64,000 nt of DNA from Campylorhamphus procurvoides (taxonomy: Eukaryota > Chordata > Aves > Passeriformes > Dendrocolaptidae): the NCBI GenBank assembly GCA_013396655.1, contig WBMV01003161.1:4190415-4254414 (forward strand). The letters are read 5' to 3'. The first letter of the stretch is position 1. Each line of letters opens with the position of its first letter. Below are positions 48,701 to 59,500 of the stretch, piece after piece. The translations under genes and the position numbers were made by a program. A model generated the notes under the pieces. It saw only the letters and a program-made list of their open reading frames with translations. It did not search any database and had not been told where the DNA came from.

Positions 48701-51700
48701 TCTCTCCTGACCAGAAAACCTTATAGATGTTGCCTAAAAACAGGGAAGTGCTCAGGAACAAGAGGAGCTCCTTAATGTTCTCCTTCGACCATCAATGGCT
48801 GCATTAACACAACTTGATTTCCTAGGGTTCCTCTTATGTCCCTGTCATTTAGTGCAGGCAAGGAAAGAGAGATCTGGGAGGAAACACTGCTTTAGTAAAG
48901 AAAGCAAAGGAAGGGCATGAGACACCACCTTGGACACACAAGTATATAAATATACCAAGAGAAACCAAGTCATAGCCTGCTCTGGAAAAAGAGAAGATCA
49001 ATTGGAAGCTTGAAAGGGAATTACTCTTAACAAGGAAGTTTTGTTAAGCTCTGTTTTTTGGCACAAATACACTAAACAGTATCATTTTGCAAATGCAAAA
49101 TTCCCTGGCAGGGAGCACAACTTCATGTGAACTCCTGCCCAGATCATTCCTGAGGAAGGAGAACAGTAAAACCCCAGGTCTCCATCTCCTCACAGCTTAG
49201 ATGTTTCAACAAAGACATGACCAGAGAAACCCACACGCCCCCAGCCCCGCAGTGCAGCTCCAGCACATGCAGCCCTGCCCCAGCCAAGGGGGTTAAATAA
49301 CCCTTCAAAGTGTTTCAGGGCTCAGTCCTGTCACAGGGAGACACACAGCAGCTACAGGATGGGGCAAATCCCAATATCCTGTGTGTTGGGTGCATGATGG
49401 GTTTCCAAAGAGCCTGCCTGGGAGCCAGCACAGCAATGTGGGACCCTCAGCCCTGTTCCAACAACATGGGATGTTGCTGGCAGAGTTCACTCTGCAGGAG
49501 ACACACTGGGGAGCAGCGGGGTGGAAAAGGAGAAGTATGACCTCCAGTATTTGGCATTTACTCTCAGTCCCCCCTTAAAATTCATGGAAACACACAGTTG
49601 CCTCAACAAGCCTGCAATTTCACCCAGTTCCCCTCATATTCCACCGATATCAGTGGAGCCTTTCACATTTCACACACAAAACACCTCGGGAAGGCAAGTG
49701 ATAACACTGCTCGAGTACAAGGCCTTGCAGAAACCCAGTTGCTCCATATTTCTGTAGTTATCCCTGGAGGCTGCCAAAATTCCCATCCTGAGACCACCAA
49801 ACTCAAGACACATGAGCCAAAGCTCCCAAAGGGAGTTTCCACTATCTGTGAGAGGGAGAGATTTACTGCCTCACTGCCAGCAGAATTCTCCTTCTGCCTC
49901 CAACCCTTGATCTTCTGCCCACCAGTCTAATAAGCAACAGCTTAAAGATGTATATTCTGACATGCAACACCATCCTGTGTCCTCCCCCCACCCAAAAAAA
50001 AAAACAGATGCAAAAAATCCTTACTTTTCTGGGCTTAACTTTGTCTTGTAAATCGTACTGGCCGATTCCTTTGTAACTTATTCCAAGCCACCACGGGATT
50101 CCTTGTTTATCCTGAAAAATGAATGTCTGTGTGAACCAAGAGCCACTTAAGAATTAGGCAATTCTGAGATTACAGCCCTTTTCATTCTGTGACAAGTACG
50201 AGTAGGTACGGAACAAAGATTTTTTTTTTTTTTTGGCAAACAAACTGATGTGAAGTGGATTGCTGGGGTGAATGTGGAAACTTCCTCCCCATGCCTTCCC
50301 AGGCAGAGGCACAAAACCAGATGGTGGCTGTGCAAAGTGGACAGAAAAGCAACAGTGCTGCTGAAACAATGGGGTGTCACTGGTTGCAGGAGTGGCTGTG
50401 AAGGAGAGGGAAGGATATGGGGCAGAAAAAACTGTGGCCAACAACTGCATCCACTGAATTCAGGCATGGACAGCCACAGATGGAGAGAACAGCACAAAAC
50501 ATCAGCTTCTCAGGTACCACAGTCATGGCCATGACTCAAAGTAAGGAGATAACATCTCTGCTGAGCTCTTCGGCACAAACACCATGGCCCAGGCTCTGCT
50601 CTACAAATGGGAATAAACAGTGTATTTCCATCACTCTCCAAAAGTATTTCTCACGTTTCCCCACTCCAAGCATGCACCACTAATCACCTGCCACTTAGAA
50701 ATAGTCTTTTCCACACTGTGGTTTTTTTCTAATCTTGATTAATGTCTCTGGGGAAACTATTAACTTCTTCGGATCTAGAAGTGATATCCGGTTAATTAAG
50801 GTGATAGGAATTTAGGTCCTGATAGGATTACAGAAGGTTTTACAAAGATTGCTTTCTGTCTTCTGTAGCACATAATTCTGCTCTCTGGAAACAATTTTTA
50901 CAGCATACTGAATGAGGGAAAATTTCAGAGGTTGAAAAATGTGGGCTTTAATACTGATAGAAAAGTACTGAATCATCCAACTGCTCCTAAAGGAATGTAA
51001 TCACACATAATAAGCTCAGCAATCACATTATCTATAGGCAGTTACTGACCTTTACTCCATAGTAATGAACTCCATATGTTGGCAAAGCTTCCACCACTTT
51101 CATGTACCTGCAGACAGATTTATAGCATATCAGATAATTTTCTCTGGAGGGAATAATATCTATTAACATTTTTTTTTCACACATACATCCGGGACATGTC
51201 ATTTATCATCTGCATATTTTGAAGGTCTTAATAACTGAAAGCCCATGTTTTCAGAAAAAAAAAACTTAGCATGCTGGTTTGGGGAAAGATGGGGTATTTT
51301 GGCCCAGCTAAAGCAAATGGAAAATCTCTCATACAACAGAACATTCAATATCTTATCAGAAGATCATACAACTGAAAGTAAAAATTCTGAACTGAACAAG
51401 TGAGCCTTTTGGGAAATGCTGGCAGTAAAGACCTGCCTGTAATTATTCCACTCTGGAGCTCTGGTTACAACAGAGAGGCTCCAAATGGAAGTGTTCATGC
51501 CATTGTATGATTGTTTCATGAGGCAATTCAGACAACCACTGAACAGACTGTTTTTCCCTTGTTCCTATTGAAGAAAGCCTGTGAAATATTGAGACAGAGT
51601 TACAGGCATCGAGGTAAATGAGAAAAACTACAGGTTGCCTACATTGTGCAGCCATGGGCATTACCTCAAACATCTTGTAACACATCCTACTGCATTTGCT

Positions 51701-53502
51701 TGTAGGAAATACAGTCATATTAATGAAAACTACCATTCCCAAGGCTCTGTGTGCATCTTGGAAGACTGTTCTTTTGAAAGCCAGATGCTGTACATTTCAG
51801 AATCTTTTATAGGACTCAGGTAATACTCTCCCTTAAGAGTTTAGTGCAAAAACTAATTGCTAACAAGCAGGGTATGGAGAAGAGTCTTCTAATGGAGAAA
51901 GGTCCGAATTATTTCTGTTCTATTTGAGGTATCTGAATGAGAACACACATGCTGAACTGCAAGCCTGTGATATGGGAAACTTCAAAATTCAACTCTGAAA
52001 TATGACTCAATGAAAAAGAATCTAATGGAAAGAAATGGTATCATTTGCAGGCAATAATGACCACAACAGCCTGCCTTGCCACTTCTCAGCAAAATAAAAA
52101 GGACAGGAGAAAGGTGAAAATCAAATCTTCACAAATTAACAAGTGTCATACTCACTGAACGATGGCTTGTCCTCTGGTCAGACCTTTAATTTGTGTATAA
52201 TGCTCAATTACTCTGTCCTCACTGCAAACCAAGCACAAAACCCAATTTAGAGGCTCAGTGACTTTGTTCATGTGTGATGGCATCTGTGGAAGCTCAGCCA
52301 CCTGCTCAGCCAGCAGAGCTGTGTCCCTCTGTACGTTTCTTGCTCTGGTTCACATTCTGGTTCTTACTGATTTCTTTCCCACCCTTCATTAGGCACTGGA
52401 GCTCCCTGGCTGATCCCACCATCACATCCTGCCTTCCAGACTAATTAACGAATCATTTTGGATCAGCCTGTTCTGCTGCAGATGCTTCTGCAGAATTACA
52501 GTGCTAATTGTATAAATTCATTTTAATGTTCTAAAGAACCCAAACTTCAAAAGCTGGTTAATGCTCCATATGTAAGACAGAAGAAGTTAAACCAGAACTG
52601 TTTTCATTCCAGTATATTTTTTTTTCCCTGACATTTCATAGGTGAAAAAAACACAGATCTGTCAGCAATGACCTTTTTGCTTTTTTCCTGTTATATATTT
52701 CAACATTTTGTTTTGGCAGAATGCAAAATAAAATATGCATTTATGTGTCAGACACTTGAAAGCAAAGAAAAACCCAGCAGTATTCATTCCGAGAAAAACA
52801 AATCATAAGTACTGGTATACTTGAAAATCCATCACGTACACACAAAGCTGAAGAAAATGAAACAAATGAGGGAGTTCAACTTGCACAAAGGGCATCAATT
52901 CCAAGGAAACAATATCACTGATTCATCCTAAATGCTTTGCTCTTCTACAGCAGATTCAAGCCTGAAAATTGGACCTGCCTTGCTGTTTCCAGCTTTCCTA
53001 GAGTATTTTCTCCCCCTGTCCTGTTGAGAGGAGCTGAGTGGGCATCTGGCAGCCAGCAAAGGTCACCCCACCACAGTGGCTCCACTGTGACTTCACTGAT
53101 GAAGACCAAGGTGCTCTCTGCAAACCCAGGCTAGGCTGGAGTTCAGATTTCAGCTCCTTCTAACGTGTAGTCTCCCCATATTCTGATCCAGCAGTTTCCA
53201 ATCCAACAATATAATTCAACTTTCAAGGAGGAATTTGCATTGGATCTTGCATAATTTATAACCTTCTAAAAACTGGAAATGCTTGAACACAAGCAATTAA
53301 TTCCAAGTCCTGTATCACACAGGCTGAAAACTTTTAAGAGAGTTTGCAAAACTGTTTAAGAGTGATCTTGTCATTACCATTCATAGCAATGATTTACATT
53401 TTAAATTAAACAGCTCACCAGTAAGCAAGTGATGGATGCTCCTGCAGTGTCTTGGTGGGAAAGACAGGCAGAGTCTTCAAGTCTTTCCTAGTGTTTTCAT
53501 CG
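27654..53502 (-). CDS. FRMD4B: FRMD4B (FERM domain containing 4B / GRSP1), 3' sixteen coding exons
   Basis: Coding joins sixteen - strand exons (53502-53419, 52221-52156, 51107-51050, 50111-50025, 40799-40723, 40246-40108, 39626-39485, 39367-39234, 39148-39029, 37771-37543, 34456-34400, 32937-32790, 31673-31548, 30869-30064, 29466-29334, 27774-27654). All junctions keep frame and give 841 complete codons plus a stop; the human protein is about 1,034 residues, so about 190 N-terminal residues are off the right edge. Numbered from the first full codon here: end of the FERM middle lobe (1-50), FERM C lobe/PH-like (about 60-170, with [14 protein letters not shown]), coiled coil (about 220-262), CUPID/DUF3338-type region to about 378, then a Ser/Tyr-rich tail ending GTLV. 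Known: FRMD4B binds cytohesin-3/GRP1 and acts as a scaffold at cell junctions. FRMD4A is the close paralogue; residue-level similarity and synteny beside LMOD3 favour FRMD4B. Confidence 0.96.
27775..29333 (-). other. FRMD4B: FRMD4B last intron
   Basis: This 1.56 kb intron contains a CR1 tail (27975-28095) in the direction of FRMD4B transcription. A 75-codon open frame on the + strand (28093-28320) starts beside the CR1. It resembles no protein I know, and I treat it as chance. Confidence 0.8.
27975..28095 (-). mobile_element. CR1 LINE 3'-end fragment (antisense to + strand)
   Basis: The + strand shows the reverse complement of a CR1 3' end: CAGGTTGAAGGGACCTTAAAG, then ATCATCTCATTCCAAGCCCC, CTGCCCTGGGCAGGGACACC and TTCCACTAGATAGGTTGTTCC. 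It is 5'-truncated, as is usual for CR1. CR1 is the dominant LINE of birds. Confidence 0.85.
29334..29466 (-). CDS. FRMD4B: FRMD4B exon 15 of those in window
   Basis: 133 bases between a TTCCAG acceptor and the donor AGAGCAG|GTGAGT. Two bases finish an Ala codon; 43 codons follow ([20 protein letters not shown]...) and two bases of a split Arg. It matches the human segment around SGNWRT...LGLSDYET. Confidence 0.94.
29467..30063 (-). other. FRMD4B: FRMD4B intron before exon 15
   Basis: This 597-base intron has the donor CAG|GTAATG. The exon 14 frame stays open for 28 more codons to a stop at 29978-29980. A stronger-looking donor CT|GTAAGT lies 36 bases into the intron (exon end at 30028), giving a possible in-frame exon extension. 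Confidence 0.85.
30064..30869 (-). CDS. FRMD4B: FRMD4B exon 14 of those in window (largest)
   Basis: The exon has 806 bases: one base finishing Gln, 268 codons, one leftover G. It encodes the Ser/Tyr-rich tail, including [52 protein letters not shown] and [16 protein letters not shown], all closely matching human FRMD4B. The acceptor is GTTTCAG and the donor is CAG|GTAATG. Confidence 0.96.
30870..31547 (-). other. FRMD4B: FRMD4B intron before exon 14
   Basis: This 678-base intron has the donor ACA|GTAAGG. No repeat or gene is recognised. Confidence 0.85.
31548..31673 (-). CDS. FRMD4B: FRMD4B exon 13 of those in window
   Basis: 126 bases: one base of a split Arg, 41 codons ([17 protein letters not shown]..., [20 protein letters not shown]) and CA of a split Gln. 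The acceptor is GTGTTCCAG. The Ser/Thr-Pro cluster SMPTTPV is conserved with human and is a plausible phosphorylation region. Confidence 0.94.
31674..32789 (-). other. FRMD4B: FRMD4B intron before exon 13
   Basis: This 1.1 kb intron has the donor CCAG|GTAGGC. It is AT-rich and no recognisable element is seen. Confidence 0.85.
32790..32937 (-). CDS. FRMD4B: FRMD4B exon 12 of those in window
   Basis: 148 bases: two bases of a split Val, 48 codons ([13 protein letters not shown]..., [20 protein letters not shown]) and AG of a split Arg. It matches the human [21 protein letters not shown] region. The first dozen residues are diverged. Confidence 0.93.
33745..33777. repeat. GT-rich simple repeat
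   Basis: An imperfect GT/GTGT tract with interruptions (GTGTGAGTGTGTGTCTGTGG and onward) in an FRMD4B intron. Confidence 0.7.
34182..34322 (-). mobile_element. CR1 LINE 3'-end fragment (antisense to + strand)
   Basis: The + strand reads AATCATAGAATGGTTTAGG, then TTGGAAGGGACCTTAAAGAT, CATCTAGCTCCAAACCCC, CCACTAGACCAGGTCACTCC, and on to CTTGAATACTTCCAGTGATGG. This is the reverse complement of a CR1 3' end, including the terminal ATTCTATGATT-type repeat. It is 5'-truncated and lies in an FRMD4B intron in the direction of its transcription. Confidence 0.9.
34400..34456 (-). CDS. FRMD4B: FRMD4B exon 11 of those in window
   Basis: A 57-base microexon-like exon with acceptor CCTTCACAG and donor GATG|GTATGA. 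Two bases finish an Asp codon, 18 codons encode [18 protein letters not shown], and G starts a split Val. The 18-residue stretch is identical to what I recall of human FRMD4B. Confidence 0.95.
34457..37542 (-). other. FRMD4B: FRMD4B intron before exon 11
   Basis: A 3.1 kb intron. A T-rich stretch lies at about 34998-35033. No gene or known repeat is recognised. Confidence 0.8.
37543..37771 (-). CDS. FRMD4B: FRMD4B exon 10 of those in window
   Basis: 229 bases: 76 codons plus one G of a split Asp. The acceptor is ATTTGCAG and the donor CCAG|GTGAGC. It encodes [20 protein letters not shown], a lysine-rich helix ([17 protein letters not shown]) and [17 protein letters not shown]. This is part of the CUPID/DUF3338-type region that FRMD4A, FRMD4B and INAVA share and that binds cytohesins. 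Confidence 0.95.
37772..39028 (-). other. FRMD4B: FRMD4B intron before exon 10
   Basis: A 1.26 kb intron with donor GAG|GTGAGC. No element is recognised. Confidence 0.85.
39029..39148 (-). CDS. FRMD4B: FRMD4B exon 9 of those in window
   Basis: 120 bases, exactly 40 codons ([20 protein letters not shown], then [20 protein letters not shown]). Near-identical to human. The acceptor CCCCAG|GAG is a NAGNAG arrangement, so a one-residue (Glu) variation is possible. Confidence 0.95.
39234..39367 (-). CDS. FRMD4B: FRMD4B exon 8 of those in window
   Basis: 134 bases: two bases of a split Gly, then 44 codons ([20 protein letters not shown] and a coiled coil through [12 protein letters not shown]). 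The heptad-rich, charged helix is the coiled coil reported to mediate cytohesin-3 binding in the family. The donor is GCG|GTGAGA. The frame stays open upstream through a Met, but that stretch is intronic. Confidence 0.94.
39485..39626 (-). CDS. FRMD4B: FRMD4B exon 7 of those in window
   Basis: 142 bases: 47 codons plus one G. It encodes [20 protein letters not shown] and [20 protein letters not shown], matching human [20 protein letters not shown]. It lies between the FERM domain and the coiled coil. The acceptor is CTCCTTCAG and the donor TCAG|GTAATA. Confidence 0.95.
39627..40107 (-). other. FRMD4B: FRMD4B intron before exon 7
   Basis: A 481-base intron (donor AAA|GTAAGT). No element is recognised. 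Confidence 0.85.
40108..40246 (-). CDS. FRMD4B: FRMD4B exon 6 of those in window
   Basis: 139 bases: one base finishing Arg, then 46 codons ([20 protein letters not shown] and [20 protein letters not shown]). This is the C-terminal helix side of the FERM C lobe. It is nearly identical to human. Confidence 0.96.
40247..40722 (-). other. FRMD4B: FRMD4B intron before exon 6
   Basis: A 476-base intron (donor GCAG|GTAAGG). No element is recognised. Confidence 0.85.
40723..40799 (-). CDS. FRMD4B: FRMD4B exon 5 of those in window
   Basis: 77 bases: 25 codons ([20 protein letters not shown], then VHDPR) and two bases of a split Arg. It encodes part of the PH-like FERM C lobe. The acceptor is TCTCCTAG. 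Confidence 0.95.
42370..43100 (-). promoter_or_regulatory. Intronic CpG-rich patch, candidate internal promoter
   Basis: By hand I count about 36 CpG dinucleotides in about 730 bases, while the flanks have almost none, and the patch is clearly GC-rich. On the - strand the sequence ends a possible exon at 42455 with GGGGAG|GTGAGTG, a near-perfect donor. A CRE-like TGACATCA lies at 42602-42609 and a TGACGTG at 42744-42750. Together these suggest a promoter and non-coding first exon for a shorter FRMD4B transcript that would splice to the exon at 40799. An enhancer or a decayed CpG patch are alternatives. Confidence 0.35.
45472..45483. repeat. T homopolymer (12 bases)
   Basis: An uninterrupted run of T in the large FRMD4B intron. 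Confidence 0.8.
47247..47268. repeat. (TA)n/(TAT)n microsatellite
   Basis: TATATATATAT passes into TATTATTATT in the large FRMD4B intron. Confidence 0.75.
50025..50111 (-). CDS. FRMD4B: FRMD4B exon 4 of those in window
   Basis: 87 bases, exactly 29 codons: [20 protein letters not shown] and LQDKVKPRK. This is the signature of the FERM C lobe of FRMD4 proteins. The acceptor is TTTTTCAG and the donor AGAAAA|GTAAGG. Confidence 0.96.
50112..51049 (-). other. FRMD4B: FRMD4B intron before exon 4
   Basis: A 938-base intron with a 15-T run at 50220-50234 and an AT-rich stretch with TTAATTAA at about 50790-50800. No repeat family is recognised. Confidence 0.8.
50220..50234. repeat. T homopolymer (15 bases)
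   Basis: An uninterrupted T run in an FRMD4B intron. Confidence 0.85.
51050..51107 (-). CDS. FRMD4B: FRMD4B exon 3 of those in window
   Basis: 58 bases: one base finishing Gln, then 19 codons [19 protein letters not shown]. The acceptor is GTCTGCAG and the donor AAAG|GTCAGT. It spans the junction of the FERM middle and C lobes. Confidence 0.95.
51108..52155 (-). other. FRMD4B: FRMD4B intron before exon 3
   Basis: A 1.05 kb AT-rich intron (donor TTCA|GTGAGT). No element is recognised. Confidence 0.8.
52156..52221 (-). CDS. FRMD4B: FRMD4B exon 2 of those in window
   Basis: 66 bases: one base finishing Cys, 21 codons ([20 protein letters not shown], then V) and CA of a split Gln. The acceptor is TTTGCAG. 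It matches human [20 protein letters not shown] in the FERM middle lobe. Confidence 0.95.
52222..53418 (-). other. FRMD4B: FRMD4B intron before exon 2
   Basis: A 1.2 kb AT-rich intron (donor ACTG|GTGAGC). No element is recognised. Confidence 0.8.
53419..53502 (-). CDS. FRMD4B: FRMD4B exon 1 of those in window (most 5' exon found)
   Basis: 84 bases: one base finishing a Ser-type codon, 27 codons ([20 protein letters not shown], then EHPSLAY) and TG of a split Cys. The acceptor is TTTTTCAG. It lies in the FERM middle lobe. The upstream exon, which in human reads FKLAAFVLQEAKGDYT, was not found before the right edge. Confidence 0.94.
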
Positions 53503-56500
53503 CTGAAAAACAAAAAATGGCACAGTCATTGCTGGTGAATCAGAGACAGACTCATTAGTTTGGGCAGAAGGAAGGGCTGTATTTGCTGCCCAAGAACATG
53601 GCACATTGCCCCATATCAGGCTGTCATAGCAACGTAACTCTATAGGCCCTCTCACATGACAGTGATGTATATGGTGTCATGCAGACTCATGTTTTAACTC
53701 ATTATACAGACACGTGATGCTCAGGCCACCATGGCAGGAGCACCGTATCAATATTTATTTTGCACACCCTCACTCTATTGGCTGAGTGCAGAATGAGCCC
53801 TGAAACAGCTGCACAAAATGAGCCTCTGACTCAAAGCAAGGCTTGCAGTGCTATTTTTTGTTCTGTCTTTATCTAAAACCCAACCTCTCGACAATAAATT
53901 CCATGAAGCAGCATGGTATTCGTTAAATCTCAGAGTTTAACAGTGATCTGATTCAAAACAAAGTGTTTCAGTTCACAGCCTTTAAAATATTTTCACTGAG
54001 AACAGTTTTCCTGGACTGCCCATCCTATAGAAAGTTCAAATATTTTGGACTCCAGGCCCAGCCTGGAATGAAATAAAGGGAGGCTCAAACATGTGAATGC
54101 AATTTATCACATAAAAAACCCCAGCAGAACATTTAAAAACCTATTCACAGCCATCAGTATAATGGTTAATATTTTCTGCTTATACGCTCCATTAATTAAT
54201 CAGCTGAAACCTGCACGCCTCATTTCGGCAGCGTTCCTGCCTCCGCCAGCAAGCACCAACACGACTCTTGTATGTAAAGAATGCACCAGTCACGTCCAGC
54301 AGCATCGCCCTCAACTCCTGCATCCAGCCTTTCCTTGATGGTGTTTTCCTGCACCCAACCTCTGTTTTCATCAAATTGCATGATTAAGAGTTTTTATCTG
54401 AGCTATGTTCCCACTCCTCCCTCAAAATCCACACCCTGAGCAACACTAGGGTGGACTAAAGCACTGAGATCTCCGTGGTCAGAGCTCTGCAAACTGAGAA
54501 ATCAGCAAACCCTCCCCATGTTTCCATCTCACAGATGCCACATGGAAAGCACAAGGAGATGAAGGGGATTTTTATTCCTCTAATCGCCCTGCAAGCTTCT
54601 TCCCCAGCCCTGACAATGTGCCCCAGCCCTGAGTAAGAGGGACCACCTCTGGGGACAAGGAAACAGTTCAATCAACAGCCTATTTATTCTTCAGCGTCTT
54701 TGATGAAGCTGCCAAGAAAGGGTCCATTAGCACCGAGGAGCGCTGGTTGCTGCACTCTTCTGCCAGGAATATCCATTTTATTTTGCAAGCTGGCCAGTAT
54801 CCAAGTGCCACAAAAGGGGACAGCTGGGTAGAAAATCAGGATCTCTCCTTCCAGTGCTCAAATACAGCCAATGCTCACAAAAGCTGAGGGTTTTATTCAC
54901 CCCTTACAAGCTCATTTTGATGGGATCAAAAGGCTGCAGGACATCTCAGCTTGCAGAGAGAAGGCAGATTACCAGGGTTTTGTAGGGTCACACGAAAATG
55001 CAGACACAGAGCACACCCTCCTAAGGCCTCAGAGACCAGAGTGAAAAATAAAGAACACCCCAAACCAAAAAACCAAGCCTTGAGCAACCTGACCTGCACA
55101 CCCTCTTGGAGCAAGAGGTTCAGCCTGATGACTTCCTAAAGTCCCTTCCAGCCTCAGTCACAGCCTCACAGGATAACTGATTATTAAAATACAGATTTCC
55201 TCCTATTTTTCAGCCTGACTCATCGCTGCAATGGCTGCTGTAGCAGGGAGGGTTGGCAGGGAAATACAGTAAAATAGGAGAGGTTTGGAAAGCAAGCAGT
55301 AACAAAATAGCTCGTTTTGACCAAACAAAAGGGCTGTTCCTCTCAATGTAGATTCTCAGCCTACAGTATTAAGGTTAAAGGCTGGTCATGAAATCCTTAT
55401 TTAGAAAACTCATTGAAAGGGCTGAGGCAATAAAGAGGCTCAGACTGGGAGGCTGAGCTCTGGCAGAGGCAACTGGGCTGGGGGGACTGGTGACTCCCCA
55501 GCTGTCACCACTAGAAGATGGGTGGAGAATCCCTAACTTTGCTTCACCAACCATTACAGAGCCAGAAGTCTCCCCACCACCAGGACTGCAGAAGTGCCAC
55601 AAATCCTGGCAGCTCCATCTACTATGCTCTGAAATGCCACCTTTTGCACCATTTGTGGCCTCCAACAGTGCTATTCACCTTCCTGTTGGGTTTTTGGGTT
55701 CTTCACCTCCCCGGATGGTTGAGAAGAAACTTGGTCCTCATCAATGCCAAAACAAGGGTGCTGGTTAAGCTTGAGTGATGGAAACATCCACTGCTGAATT
55801 TGAAGAGAGGGCCAGCCAGCACACCCACCTCCCGAAAAGGCTGGTGGGCTCTGAGCTGGGACATACAGAGATCACAGGGCTGTAACCACGTCTGTGCCAT
55901 GCAGGGGGCACATCCCTCCAGCACTGACCCAGAGGCACAGGCATTGCTGCAGTCTGTCACCAAGCAGAGTCCACAGAGCTGTGACAACTTAGAGCAGAGC
56001 TGGACCTTCTCTCGTCTTCTGCCAACCCACAAACCCATCCAACTTTTTCAAACAGCAGAGAATACTTATATTATGAGATAAAGTTGGCCCCTGGGACCTG
56101 CCTTCCTATAGGGGCACAATCTCACACCCTGAGGTTGACACACCACCCCATTCACGTGCATCAGGAGTCGTCCATCAAAATGTACTTATAAGGTCTAAAA
56201 GTCTCTGGGAAACCACATGAGGATTTTCTCTCCCCTGCATAATTGTAAAATCAAGCATGAAACAATCCTAGAAAAATGTAAAAGACCTGGGAGAAAGAGG
56301 GCACAGCTCCTTGCAGGCTGGATGCCTTAGGACAGTGTGGGCTGGCACGCAGCAGCCTGGATCTGCTGACTGCACGCCCAAGGATTAGCTTTGGGATGAT
56401 TCACGGCTTCAGGGATAGTAAAAGCCTCAAATGGTCCTCCCCCTCCTTCCACAGAGTCCATTATCGCTTCATCTGCACCAAGCACGTCTCCCCTTGACCT

Positions 56501-59500
56501 TCAGGATCACTTTCCCAAGCCCTTTGAGACCCAGCCGTTCCCCAGAGGTGACAACTCCAAGATAGCAGGAATGAGGGTCTGAATTATTACCTGTTCCTGT
56601 TTGGTTTCACAACGACCACAAGACGATACAGCAATCCCAGAGCAGACAGCCCCGGCTCCAGAGGTCCCACCATCCATGCTATCTGCCAGCCAAACACACC
56701 AGGGTTGTATCTGGCACGTCCATGGTGCATTCCCACCAGGAGAAGGACACGGCTGTCGGGAAGGGGAGGCCCCACTTGCATTTAATCTGACCTCTGCTAC
56801 ACTGGGGGTTTCTTGACTGGTGGTTCTTGGCATAATTTCAATACATAAACTTAAACAGTCCAGAGTCAACGGGACGGAACATTTTTTGGCAAAAGGTTTG
56901 TTTATTCTCCAAAAGAGGAATATAGGAAACTGTCATCTCAAGTATTTTTCTACTACGGAGAAGAATTAAAGAAAACCAGCAGATAGATCCTTTCCTTTCT
57001 ATTCCACCCTCTATATGGGAGTTTTCTCTCTGGCAGATACGAAGCAGAACGTGAATCAATCTGGGCAATGCAAATGCAAATAATGAAAATCCACATCAGA
57101 CCCTCCTCACGCTGAACCTCAGTTTGGATTCCTGGTTCTGCCCATAATTCATTTTCTGTCCCAGCACAATCAAACATTGGGTAGGATGCTGTCCCCAGCA
57201 GCACTCCCTGTTTGTCAGTGCCAGCTCTATGGAGAGGGAAGGCAGCTTGACTCTAAAATAACCAATAACAACATTTAATCATGTACCATACTATTAATAG
57301 GGCTTTCCACTTCCAACTACTATCTACAGCAGCAAACCTGGACCAATCCCACATGCTTCCTCCAACCTGCCGATGTTACAGTGAAATTTGCTAAAACCCC
57401 ACCAGAAATCCGTGAAGGAACCAAGCCAGGTTATTGTGGCATGCTCTGCCTAAAGCACATTACGGAAAATGAAAAAATACGTATTTTTGGTCCCAGAAAG
57501 TGCAGCTTGATAGCTTGTAATGGAGTGATACAACACTCCCTGCCAGGCAAAGATTTACAGGACTGTGCTAATTAGGACCATTTGTCAATGTGTGCCCAGG
57601 CGTTTCCCTGTGCCCACTGTCAAAAAACAGCTTATTCCTGTTGCTAACGCAGGTAAGAGCTCAGATGGAGTAAGATGTGGTTAATGAGATTAACAAAACA
57701 TGAAGAGCAAGTGACACACCCAGCAGCAAAAGCAATATATTGGGCTACAACATAGAAGCTTATCAGCCCACAGATTCTTTGTAAATATTAACAACTCAAT
57801 GAGGACAGGACTTCAGACAACTTTTAACTGACTAAAGGGACAGCAGGTGTGTCTGCCTCTGCTGAATTGTGTTGATAGCACTTTATAAAGTAGGAAATTA
57901 TCACCAGGGAAAGTTCTTTGTGTAGTGACCTTGCCGTACTCTTGATGTCTCTTGACCTGACAAACACTTTCTCTTGTGTTGCTGCAGGATCACTGGAGTA
58001 AGTCACTTCTCAGTCCTTCTGAATGTCATTATTTTATATTGTTAATTCTTGAAATAAATTTTAGGCACAAACCAGATAGAATTTAGAGTGGCCTTGCTTT
58101 TAGAAAGTATCAACCAGCCTTTCAAGTTAATATGGAAGTTATTTCATGGACACCTAAATATCAGCAAACGCTTTTGAGATACAAGGAAATGTGTTGCTTC
58201 ACAGCTAAGGGATGATACACTATTACCCTGCACTGCTAAGACACTTCAAAACATTCCCATTAGGATTTCTCATCTCGTTCCCTTCAAGATATTTAGAGCT
58301 AGCAAAATAAATACACTGAAACAGCACACAATTAGAGAAGACACTTGAAAGCTGGACAGTCACAGGTTTCAGAGGGCTGGTCAGGTTACTCAGGTGATGC
58401 CAGTTAATGGTCCTATTTGTTGAGAATAATCACTAAATTTGGAATTGCAATTCTGCAACAGCCCAAGAACATCCTGTGCTGCTGCCCACAGTCCAGCCTG
58501 GTCTTAGGATGACTTTCTAAAGTGACCAGACTTAGGGAAGCATCACCAAGGTCTCCAAGGTGCTCCCATTCCTTACATTCACAGATGAGACCCAGCCACA
58601 CAGACCAACCCACTGCAGCTGGGCTGTTTCAGCAACAGGTGCCTTTTCTGTAGGCTTTGGGTTTGTTTAAAAATAATTGGAAGGGCAACCTCAGGCTCTC
58701 CTGGAGGCTGGTCTGCCTTTCAAGGTGCCATGAGAGAAAGGTGTGAGGTGGAAGCAGCAAGGCAATGGAGGGGAAAAATTTGAGTGGGGTTAAAAGTGCA
58801 GGAGGAAAAAAAAGGGGGGGGAAGGAAGAGAGAGCAGCAGAGGCACAGGGAGAGACGATGGATTTAGCAGCTTTTGAGTATGCCAGAGCAGCAGGATCTT
58901 GGCAGCAGGATTCTGAAATGTGCTCTCTGACAAATCCTCTTTTGTGACAAATGCCAGACATTTCCCATCATTTCCCAACCTTTCAGTTTATGGTCTGCTG
59001 CCACACTCGAGATCATTATTTTTCTATTGAAGGAAGACCAGGATGTGGAAAGGCCACGAACAAGGGGCTCCCCTCAGCACAGGACAGGGAGAGCCTGACC
59101 TTCCTCCCCAGCCAGCAGGGAGGTTTTTCAGGGGCAGGGCTGCAGAGTCTGCCACTTGAACACCAGATAGCAGCCGCCTGCTCAGAGAGTTATTTGAAGG
59201 AGCATTCAAAGAGCCTTCCAAACCCCATGAAAAGGAATGTGATAAGCAGTGCAGATGGCTTTTTCAACCCCAGCTTGTTGAACATTTATGCTGTGGCTGT
59301 GCTGTGGGTTCCCACCCTGTGCTGGTGCAACAGCTTTAATTTCACATCTTGAGAGAGGCTTGCACCAAACACAAAGTGTGGCTGGGACTGAACAACCCTT
59401 CCCCATACTTGGACCACAGACTTGGACTCCCACTTTATGATTCCAGCTCCAGCCCTGCTCCTCGAGCCTAATTTCTCTGCTTCCCAAGCACCATCTGACT

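Larger units (their letters stand above)
40800..50024 (-). other. FRMD4B: FRMD4B intron before exon 5 (largest complete intron, 9.2 kb)
   Basis: The donor is AAAA|GTAAGG and the acceptor CTCCTAG. It contains the CpG-rich patch at 42370-43100 with a possible internal first exon, a T homopolymer at 45472-45483 and a TA/TAT repeat at 47247-47268. No coding exon of another gene is recognised on either strand. Confidence 0.8.
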